Notes under the pieces: generated by a model
What the model was told of the DNA's origin: nothing
Databases searched by the model: none
The model's input: the letters and a program-made list of their open reading frames with translations, nothing else
In this document: positions 23,901 through 32,324 of the stretch, piece by piece
How the letters are laid out: every line of letters starts with the position of its first letter
Numbering within the stretch: the first letter of the stretch is position 1
Made by a program: the position numbers and the translations under genes
Source: Liolophura sinensis
Taxonomy: Eukaryota; Mollusca; Polyplacophora; Chitonida; Chitonidae
Reading direction: 5' to 3'
Assembly: GCF_032854445.1 (NCBI RefSeq)
Contig: NC_088304.1
Span: 16,343,850-16,407,849, forward strand
DNA length: 64,000 nt

Positions 23901-26900
23901 TTTTTTAAAAATGCTGTCTGAATAAAAAAAAAACAAAACTTTAGAGTAAGGCATTTGTTTGGAGGGTTGGTCACATTAGGCACAGCATATATGTTTTTAT
24001 TCATGGCCCAATCTCTGTGTGGTAATTTTAAGTCATTTTGATATCCTCAATGATTATTTCTGCATTATTTTTTTGACAGAATTTAAAGCAGCGAAGAGAA
24101 CTGAACAAGAAAAGAAGACTCGAAAATGAAAGGAAAGCTGAAATTGTACAGCCTGTAAGTTTATGAACATACATGCTTTTGATCACAATTTCACACATTA
24201 GAGTGGTTTTCTTTCAGTTATACCTCTGATCCCTTGCATCTTTGCCTCATGGTCGCAATATTGCCATGGTGATAAGCCACAATCATGATAATCATTCAGT
24301 CATTGTTGCACATACATGTGTATAGAAAACCTGTTCTTTAAGACAGCTGCATGATGTTTGCTCTGCTTCTTGTATGTTAAAAGCCTCCCTCAGGATTAGC
24401 CTGGAATTTCTGTATGTCATGTCAGTGTGTCCTGACAGATTAGTCTTGTGTTTCAATATGTCACGTTTGTGTCCTGATGTATTAGTCTGGTGTTTCAGTG
24501 TGTCACGTCTGTGTCTGACAGATTAGTCTTGTGTTTCAGTGTGTCACGTTTGTGTCCTGACGTATTAGTCTGGTGTTTCAGTGTGTCACGTCTATGTCCT
24601 GATAGATTAGTCTGGTGTTTCAGTGTGTCACGTCTGTGTCCTGACAGATTAGTCTGGTGTTTCAGTGTATCACGTCATTGTGTCCTGACAGGTTAGTCTG
24701 GTGTTTCAGTGTGTCACGTCTGTGTCCTGATAGATTAGTCTGGTGTTTCAGTGTGTCATGTTTGTGTCCTGACAGATTAGTCTGGTGTTTCAGTGTATCA
24801 CGTCTGTGTCCTGACAGGTTAGTTTGGTGTTTCAGTGTGTCACGTCATTGTGTCCTGACAGATTGGTCTGTTGCTCCAGTGTGTCACGTCTGTGTCCTGA
24901 CAGATTGGTCTGTTGTTTCGGTGTATCACGTCTGTGCCCTGACAGATTGGTCTGGTGTTTCAGTGTGTCACGTCTGACAGATTAGTCTGGTGTTCTAGTG
25001 TGTCACATCAACATGCCCTGACAGGACTGGGTTTTTTTGAAATTGTCTTTTCATCTGACAAAAAATGGAGTTACCAAGGGATGATAGACAAAGGAAGAAA
25101 AAACAACAAAGACTGTAATGGACATGGTATGATAGACAATGGAGAATAAATGGCAAAGATAATAGTAGACATTCTGTGATAGACAATGGAGAATAAATGG
25201 CAAAGATAATAGTAGACATTCTGTGATAGACAATGGAGAATAAATGACAAAGATAATAGTAGACATTCTGTGATAGACAGTGGAGAATGGAAAGGCAAGA
25301 ATGTAATTGAAACATCAGGTCATATGCAGTGGAGAATAAACAACAAAGAATGCAATGGGCATGGGGTGAAAGACAGTGTAGAATAAATGACAAGGAATGC
25401 AATGGACTTTTGGGTGGTAGACAGTGGAGATTAAACAACAAAGACTGCAATGGGCATGGGGTGATAGACTGGCGATAAAGAACAAAGACTGCAATGGACA
25501 TGGGGTGAAAGACAGTGTAGAATAAATGACAAAGAATGCAAGGGATATTGGGTGATAGACAGTGGAGAATAAACAACAAAGAATGCAGTGGACATGGGGT
25601 GATAGTGTAGAATAAATGACAAAGACTGCAATGGACGTTGGGTGATAGGCAGTGGAGAATAAACAACAAAGAATGCAATGGACATGGGGTGATAGACAGT
25701 GGAGATTAAACAACAAAGAATGCAATGGACATGAGGTGAAAGACAGTGTAGAATAAATGACAAAGAATACACTGGACGTTGGGTGATAGACAGTGGAGAT
25801 TAAACAACAAAGACTGCAATGGGCATGGGGTGATAGGCTGGAGATAAACAACAAAGAATGCAATGGACATGGGGTGAAAGACAGTGGAGAATAAACAACA
25901 AAGACTGCATTGGACACTGGGTGATATACAATGGAGAAAAACAACAAAGACTGCAATGGACATGGGGTGATAGACAATGGAGAATAAACAACAAGGAAAG
26001 TAATGGACATTGGGTGGTAGACAGTGTAGAATAAATGACATAGAATGCAATGGATATGGGGCGATAGGCAGTGGAGAATAAATGACGAATGCAATGGACG
26101 TTGGGTGATAGACAAAGAAGAATAAACAACAAAGAATGCAATGGACTGGGGTGAAAGACAGTGGAGAATAAACAACAAAGACTGCAATGGGCATGGGGTG
26201 AAAGACAGTGGACAATAAATGACAAAGAATGCAATGGACGTTGAGTGATATCCAATGGAGAATAAGCAACAAAGACTGCAACGGACATGGGGTGATAGTG
26301 GAGAACAAAAAACAAAAACTGCAATGGACATGGGGTGATAGACAGTGTAGAATAAATGACAAAGACTGCAATGGGCATGGGGTGGTAGACAATGGAGAAT
26401 GAACAACAAAGAAAGTAATGGACACTGGGTGATATACAATGGAGAATAACAACAAAGACTGCAGTGGACATGGGGTGATAGACAATGGAGAGTAAACAAT
26501 AAAGAAAGTAATGGACATGGGGTGATAGACATTGTAGAATAAATGACAAAGACTGCAATGGACATGGGGTGATAGACAGTGTAGAATAAATGACAAAGAC
26601 TGCAATGGACATGGGGTGATAGACAGGGGAGAAGATACAACAGACTGCAATGGACATGGGGTGATAGACAGTGGAGAGTAGTGTGCTGGCTAAACTGTGG
26701 AGAATACACAGGCAAGAATGTTAATGACAAGGTGTAATAGACAATGGGTTATAAACAGTGAAGAATGCAATTGACATTAGGTGGGTTACACTGCAGACTG
26801 AAGAAATAAAGATAGTGAAGGATATGGCATGAGGCATAGGGCACAGTAAACAACAACACGGGGTGGTAAGATAAAGGGAGATTAAACTGCAAAGAATGCA

Positions 26901-29845
26901 ATTGACATTAGGTGGGTTACACTGCAGATTGAAGAATTAAAGATAGTGAAGGATATAGCATGATACGTAGGGCACAGTAAACGACAACTCGGGGTGGTAA
27001 GATAAAGGGAGATTAAACTGCAAAGAATGCAGTTGGCATTGAGGGGGGTGGGGGTGGGGGGTGGGGGTGCATTGCAGAATATGAGACAAGGAAAGCAAAG
27101 GAATAGATGGTTTGCAATGGCAGTCGTCTTTGAGGTAAGTTTGTGTGTATTGCCCATTGTATGCCCTTACCAGCCAAGGGCCTCTGCCCAGCTTATGACG
27201 CCTCTAACGATATACACCCATTGGGCATACACAAACTTAGCTCAAAGATGGCTGCCATTACAAACCATCTGTAGGATATTTGTGGACATTTAGAGGACCA
27301 GGCAACAGACAAAGCATGAGAAAAAATGAAATGGTTCCACTGGGTTTGAACCCCACACTACCAGATATCATATACAATGTGGCTAATGCTGAAAAACACC
27401 ACAACGTCTTGATCGAGTTAGGCCTTAGTTATTACCTGCACCTGGTTAAGTATGTACATTTCAGGTTGTTCGACACATGGTGTGCAATCACCCCACTCTA
27501 GTGTCCCATCCAGTTTTCCTGGGCTCAGTTCAGTTTTGAGAGCGGGCGAGGACAGAGTGCATGCAGGTGACAGGAAATGTTAGGAGACTATAAAGATATG
27601 AAATTTTGGTCTAAATAGTTAAAAGGAACAAGCAGTGTTGTGTGTTGTAATCTTTAAATTGTTAGGAGGACTAAGCGGTGTTGTGTGTTGTAATCTTTAA
27701 ATTGTTCGGAGGACTAAGTGGTGTTGTGTGTTGTAATCTTTAAATTGTTAGGAGGACTAAGCAGTGTTGTGTGTTGTAATCTTTAAATTGTTAGGAGGAC
27801 TAAGCGGTGTTGTAATCTGTAAATTGTTAGGACTAAGCGTTGTTGCGTGTTGTTTTCTGTAAATTGTTAGGAGAACTAAGCGGTGTTGTGTGTTGTTTTC
27901 TTTAAATTGTTAGGAGGACTAAGCGTTGTTGCGTGTTGTTTTCTGTAAATTGTTAGGAGGATTAAGCGGTGTTGTGTGTTGTAATCTTTAAATTGTTAGG
28001 AGGACTAAGTGGTGTTGTGCGTTGTAATCTTTAAATTGTTAGGAGGACTAATAGGTGTTGTGTGTTGTAATCTTTAAATTGTTAGGAGGACTGAGCAGTG
28101 TTGTGTGTTGTAATCTTTAAATTGTTAGGAGGACTAAGCGGTGTTGTAATCTGTAAATTGTTAGGACTAAGAGTTGTTGCGTGTTGTTTTCTGTAAATTG
28201 TTAGGAGGACTAAGCGGTGTTGTGTGTTGTTTTCTTTAAATTGTTAGGAGGATTAAGCAGTGTTGTGTGTTGTAATCTTTAAATTGTTAGGAGGACTAAG
28301 CGGGATTTGTGTTGTTTTCTTTAAATTGTTAGGAGCACTAAGAGGTGTTGCGTGTTGTTTTCTTGAAATTGTTGGGAAGACTAAGCGGTGTTGTGTGTTG
28401 TTTTCTTTAAAAGGATCCAAAGCCATGATAATTACTTTTCTGTGCGGCATCCTAAAGCCCGTCTCTTCCTTACGGGCACATAAGATCTAGACCTGAATAG
28501 AAACTGGAAACTGGGAGATTTCTTTAACGGTTGAATTTGGCCTGACAAGAGTAACATGTTTTGGGCTGGTCATGACTCAAGGTACACGTGTGGATAGACT
28601 TTTTCGCATATTTCTCCATGGCTTTGGACTTACATTCCTGGTAGAACGGGGGTATAGAGGAATGCTGTCGTGATTGATGAGAATTGCCCATGATGCATTG
28701 CGAACAGGGCTGGCTTTACATGCAAAGATTGAAAACTGTCCATTGATAGCTGTGGACAGGAGGGAGTGTTGTACATTTCACGGTTTGAGTGACAGGCAGC
28801 CAACCTATGTAGCAGCATATGTTACCCGAAGCACATGTATTCTAATAATGTTAAATGCACGGGCTTACATTTCTATTTCTGAAGTAGGGTGGTGTCATTT
28901 AAATATTTCTAGTGAGAAAACTTTAGATCATAGCTCAATTTGGTAAACATGCACCAGAAATGACATGACTTGGGCTACAATTTTGTGCAAGTCTCAGATT
29001 TGTAGATTTCGTAGGTCTGGAGTTACAGGCTATTGAAATTGTGTGGCTGATAAAAGTTTTTGACCATATCTCAAAAAGTTACAAAGATAGGCAAATCATT
29101 GTTGGCAAACACACCAGAATAGATGAAAACATCAAATTTATACACTTCTTTTGATGTCATAAGTTCGACCAATGGCGAGCTTCCAAAGTTTCAATGCATG
29201 TCCATGATTTTTTCAAACTTGCTCAAATTTCAAAGAATCCATTTGTTGATTCTTGAGAAGAAGATTTTTAAAGGCTTTGATAAAACTCCAATATGGTCGC
29301 CATGTCACTTGACCAAAGTTAACCAAAAACAGCCAATGTCTGCCTCATAACCTTGTTCCTAAAATCACCAAATTTCAACAACATCCAATGAAAACATTTC
29401 TTTTTACAGGTCTTAAGCCTTCAATAAGCCTTCAACAAAACAGAAGAAAAATAGTAAAAATCCGAACAATTTCAATGGCATTCCCAGCACAGAGTGCAAA
29501 ATAAACAAGTTAGAATGAACAGATATTCTGCTAGGCTGTACCCATATTGGTTTTTAGCTTCATCGGATTAAATCTGTGTACTGGATTAAATAAATATAAG
29601 AAAGTACAGAAAGTACTGGAATCCCTAGGATGACAGATGAATTTCAGACTACATTTCTCAATCTGATATAAACTAATTAGTCCCGCTGATAGGGCTAAAA
29701 CACCAGTGTGACTAATTTTCATCGTAAAGTAATGCAGTATACATGCTGAACAATAACTCGTCTTGTTTCTTTTTCACAGATAAGAAACACAGCCAAAATC
29801 AAGAGGATGAAAAAGAAACAACTTCGAAAACTGGAGAAGAGATAA
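20914..29845 (+). CDS. CCDC86: CCDC86 (cyclon/Cgr1 family) nucleolar protein
   Basis: Four coding exons: 20914-21074, 21986-22115, 24080-24154 and 29780-29845, all with GT-AG introns and consistent phases, encoding 143 residues. The signature IPRGRPKSGRVWK (residues about 36-48) matches human CCDC86 IPLGKPKSGRVWK. Next come STWAQKMQKKAELK, a charged helix, KKRRLENERKAEIVQ and the end IRNTAKIKRMKKKQLRKLEK, again the vertebrate order. Human CCDC86 is about 360 residues. This protein keeps only a short N-terminal lead and the conserved Cgr1-like basic coiled-coil part. Yeast Cgr1 is nucleolar and needed for pre-rRNA processing of the large ribosomal subunit, and human CCDC86 is nucleolar and perichromosomal. 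The start ATG is the first in frame. The last intron, 5.6 kb, is mostly repeats. An E box lies about 70 bp upstream. Confidence 0.94.
21857..21881. repeat. (TTTA)n microsatellite
   Basis: About six perfect copies of ATTT or TTTA. It lies in CCDC86 intron 1, about 105 bp before exon 2. Confidence 0.85.
22845..23135 (+). mobile_element. SINE-like repeat (family 2)
   Basis: It begins with GTGCTTTGGGTTTAATGTCA and TACTTAACAATTTTTCAGTC. It continues with ATTGTGTCTTCTTGGGGC, CGCCAAAGTGCTGCC, GGTATCATGCCGAAGGCAAC and AGTACCATTTTTAAAGTATT, and ends near GGTGTGATTCCAGGG. The same head occurs at 34624 and, reversed, at 45531. The same body occurs at 8690. It lies in CCDC86 intron 2. Confidence 0.75.
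24415..25025 (+). repeat. 42-bp minisatellite in CCDC86 intron 3
   Basis: About 14 copies of a 42-bp unit with the core GTCCTGACAGATTAGTCTGG followed by TGTTTCAGTGTGTCACGTCT. The array starts about 260 bp after exon 3. Forty-two is a multiple of three, so the forward frame reads a 14-residue repeat, which I reject as coding. Each unit contains a TGTTTCAG that resembles a 3' splice site on the gene strand. Confidence 0.94.
25095..26695. repeat. 47-bp minisatellite in CCDC86 intron 3
   Basis: About 34 copies of a 47-bp unit with the core GGAGAATAAACAACAAAGAC followed by TGCAATGGACATGGGGTGAT and AGACAGT. The first three copies, up to about 25290, are a variant containing GATAATAGTAGACATTCTG. 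Variants alternate between TAAATGAC and TAAACAAC, giving a higher-order arrangement. The minus strand of the unit has no stop codon in any frame, so open frames of up to 471 codons appear by chance. Confidence 0.95.
26755..27045. repeat. 130-bp tandem repeat, just over two copies
   Basis: The segment from GAAGAATGCAATTGACATTA through AAGGGAGATTAAACTG is repeated with about 10% differences. A third, partial start appears at about 27020 and then runs into a G-rich tract (GGGGGGTGGGGGTGGGG) at about 27043-27067. It follows the 47-bp array and shares its AAGAATGCAAT-type motif, so it may have grown out of that array. Confidence 0.85.
27105..27270. mobile_element. 166-bp palindromic MITE
   Basis: Long terminal inverted repeats of about 52 bp. 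The left end AGATGGTTTGCAATGGCAGT pairs with the right end GGCTGCCATTACAAACCATC, and the pairing continues through AAGTTTGTGTRT and GCCCAATGGG with few mismatches. The unpaired centre is about 55 bp. No transposase is present. The terminal duplication is unclear. Confidence 0.75.
27345..29480 (+). mobile_element. Dispersed non-coding element, copy A (expanded)
   Basis: This copy is alignable along its whole length to the reverse complement of 54355-55740. Shared landmarks in order: TTTGAACCCCACRCTAMCAG, GACAGGAAATGTTAGGAGRC, CATCCTAAAG, TTTCTTTAACGGTTGAATTT, GATAGCTGTGGACAGGAG, TAGGGTGGTGT, TTCGACCAATGGC and CCTTGTTCCTAAAATCACCA. Copy A is 2.14 kb because of an 800-bp tandem array at 27612-28412. 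Without it, it is about 1.35 kb, like copy B. I recognise no transposase, reverse transcriptase or clear inverted termini, so the class is unknown (non-autonomous DNA element or long SINE-like). It lies in CCDC86 intron 3. Confidence 0.85.
27612..28412 (+). repeat. 43-bp minisatellite born inside dispersed element A
   Basis: About 19 copies of a 43-bp unit with the core GTTAGGAGGACTAAGCGGTG followed by TTGTGTGTTGTAATCTTTAAATT. Two unit types alternate (GTAATCTTTAAATT and GTTTTCTTTAAATT or GTTTTCTGTAAATT). Some copies are shortened to GTTAGGACTAAGCG. The sister element at 54355-55740 carries exactly one unit at the matching place. Confidence 0.93.
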
Positions 29846-30099
29846 AAGAAACATGTTTGTATGTAAAAAATATTTACAAAAAATGAGTGTCTGATAGTTC
29901 TGTTGTTTTTGTTTTTGCTCCAGTGTTGTAATGATGAAATGAAGTTTCCAAAATTCCACATGCTCACACATGAATTGCAAGGTTAATCTTGGTCTTAGAT
30001 TTACAGTTATCTGGATTTCCCTACTAATCCTTTGTGGAGCATAGTTTTTCCACACGACTTACATCCTTGATTGTAAGAAATTTGAGCTTACGTGAAGAC

Positions 30100-30400
30100 C
30101 GTCAGTTTCAGGGGTGGAGGAAACCAGAGTGCCTGGGGAAAACTGCTAACCTTTGACAATTTACTGATGAACTTTCTCACATGTAACATACAGATATGCA
30201 TTACTTATTGGTGGAAGAAGTGGTCTTGGGCAACGACTACACAAGCATCATCCCCCTCTTATTGTCATCAAAGCCCCACAAGCAGTGACAGCGGGGAATC
30301 TAAGTCCCTGTCTAAGGTCAGTTTTGAACCCGCATCTCGTGTGTCGTAGAGATAGAAAGCTTCTGGCAATCACTTTTAACCACTAGGCCACTATCAAGTC
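30100..30400 (-). mobile_element. tRNA-derived SINE, family 3
   Basis: Read on the minus strand, it begins with GTGGCCTAGTGGTTAAAAGT, which resembles a tRNA A box. Further on is ATGCGGGTTCAAAACTGACC, which resembles a B box. The body includes CCTTTGACAATTTACTGATG on the plus strand. A fragment of the same body is at 47845-47975. Confidence 0.65.
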
Positions 30401-30702
30401 CCATTGAGTCTTCCATCAGCGTGGTGTGCTGATCTGTAAGCTGCCCATGGGAATGTTCATCAGTAACTTGCAAAATGTCAGTGGTTTTTATCATGTGTAC
30501 TTTAGTTTCCTCTACAAGTGACATTGTGGAATGCTACAGTTTTGTCTTCTCTGATCTGGTGAATCATTGTCAAGGTCAGCGTGAATTGCTGTATTTCACT
30601 CAAAGTTTGGTAAGTAAAAGTGTACTTTCAGAAGCATATAAAGGCCTTAGAATGATACTTCAGATGTCAAGAGAAGTTTTTCTTATAAAAAAAAACTAAT
30701 CA

Positions 30703-30932
30703 AAATTTATTTATTTATTAATTTGATGGTGTTTTACGCCATACTAAAGAAAATCTCCTTGAAAAGATGGCAGCCAGCATTCAGAGGAAATCGGGCAGAG
30801 GTTACTCGCACACATTCCCACTTACAATCAGAGAAAGTCAGCATTATTAGCTGACGGCAACCACATTGATGAGAGGATTCTGGTATATCGCACTGCGCTG
30901 GCTCGCAATAACCACCAAGCCAGTGGGGACCC
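30703..30932 (-). mobile_element. Degenerate SINE family 1 copy
   Basis: Reverse complement of the main SINE. The tail TTTATTTATTTATTAATTTG is followed by GGTGTTTTACGCCATACT, GGCAGCCAGCATT, GAGGAAATCGGGCAGAG, GATGAGAGGATTCTGG and CGCACTGCGCTGGCTCGC. Nearly the full length is present, but the divergence is high. Confidence 0.75.
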
Positions 30933-31387
30933 AAATCAAAACATTCCAAAAAATCTCTAAGTTGCTCTATAAAGTTGAAAAATGCTGAAGTGTAGGTGAA
31001 ATACATTATCAACTATGAGCTGGAGAACTAAACTTAACATTTCATGTGTTGATACATACTTAGGCATAACCTACATGTAGGCCTTACATGCATGTGTTTA
31101 AATGTGATTATTAAAAAGTTTAAGCAGATCTAAAACACAACACATGTATCTTCATACAAAATTAATGGCATGGACTAAAGTTAAACTTGATACACTTTTG
31201 AGTGTGTGCCCTGTGTAATTCCTGACAGTTCGTGCATGTGTGCAACATTTTTATTTAAGCATTTTCTGTGTAGACATAAAATTAAAATTTTTGTGTAGCT
31301 CTGAAATTGGTCAACCTACTGTCTTCAGGACAGACTCCACAAAATGAAAATTACTTCAATAATACCTGGCGTGACTTAATGGTCCAC

Positions 31388-31540
31388 AAGTACGTCATAA
31401 ATAGCCTATACTAAATCAAAAATAGCCTATACTAAATCATAAATGGTCTAAATAGCCTACACTAAATCATAAATGGCCTAAATAGCCTACACTACATCAT
31501 AAATAGCCTATACTAAATCATAAATAGCCTATACTGAAAA
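31388..31540. repeat. Short AT-rich tandem repeat
   Basis: Six to seven copies of AAATAGCCTATACTAAATCAT (21 bp). Several carry an inserted AAATGGTCT or AAATGGCCT, giving a 33-bp variant unit. Confidence 0.85.
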
Positions 31541-32040
31541 CCCAATCTCAATTGACAAATTCAGCCAGTGTTCATCTTCATGCTTTGTTACTGTAACATA
31601 ACAATAACATGTTACAGCGAAGGATGGTATGGTTGTTTCTAGTGGTTATTCTGAATTATGTTACTTAGCAACTGTATCAGATTTGTTAGCTCTTCAAGCA
31701 GAGGTAGTAGACGGAAGGATACAGGCCTCTGCATGAAAAGATCATGGCCAACCCAAACAATGTAGTTCAGTTTCCAAAATCTAATCATAAAGGTACATAC
31801 TATACTGACAATAACTGTTTCATGAGCAAAAAGCTTGAAGAATTATCAAGGCCAAAATAAACATTTCAAGATCAACAACTTTATTTATTTCAGAATGACT
31901 AATGAACTGCAGAGCAAGATTTAAATCATGATATATGCATTACCTGTAGTAACTTGTAATAATTATTTTCCTCCTACACAGATTCTCATTCAATATCACT
32001 GAACTACTTCATGGACCCTGTTTCTTCCACATCTACTGAA

Positions 32041-32190
32041 TAAATATATTTATTTATTTATTTATCTATTTAATTGGTGCTTTACGCCGTACTCAAAAAT
32101 ATTTCACTTATACAACACCGGCCGGCATTATGGCGGGCGGAACCGGGCTCGGGGAAATCCACGACCATCTGCAGGTTGTTGGCACACCTT
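32041..32190 (-). mobile_element. SINE family 1, 3' half
   Basis: The tail (TTTATTTATTTATTTATC) is followed by GGTGCTTTACGCCGTACTCA, GGCCGGCATTATGGCGGG, GGAACCGGGCTCGGGGAAAT and CCATCTGCAGGTTGTTGGCA. It is truncated toward the SINE head. It sits about 135-285 bp beyond the OXSM stop codon on the same strand, and its tail supplies AATAAA motifs that could serve as the OXSM poly(A) signal (inference). Confidence 0.8.
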
Positions 32191-32324
32191 GTCATTAACA
32201 GTTGAAGAGGACTGAATAAATATACACTAGTGCTTGAAAAAACTGTTCATATACTAAGTACATGTGGTTTTCAGTTTCTGAAAAAAGATCATAATTCACT
32301 ACAAACTTGTGCATACATGGCCTT

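Larger units (their letters stand above)
29846..32324. other. Intergenic stretch between convergent CCDC86 and OXSM
   Basis: Contains the 3' UTRs of both genes, SINE copies at 30100, 30703 and 32041, and a short AT-rich array at 31388. I found no further exon. Confidence 0.6.

Noticed and set aside
24490-24977. Plus-strand repeat protein with a 14-residue period (FSVSRLCPDRLVWC)
   Set aside because: The period is just the 42-bp minisatellite unit divided by three, and it lies in a CCDC86 intron.
25315-26730. Minus-strand open frame of 471 codons, rich in Cys, His, Leu, Ser and Pro
   Set aside because: It lies wholly in the 47-bp minisatellite, all three minus frames are open, and the peptide is only the cycling repeat. 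No gene evidence.
28674-28946. Conserved peptide shared by the two dispersed element copies (PLIAVDRR, GLSDR)
   Set aside because: Similarity is at the DNA level throughout the element, including clearly non-coding parts. The frame is short and ends differently in the two copies.
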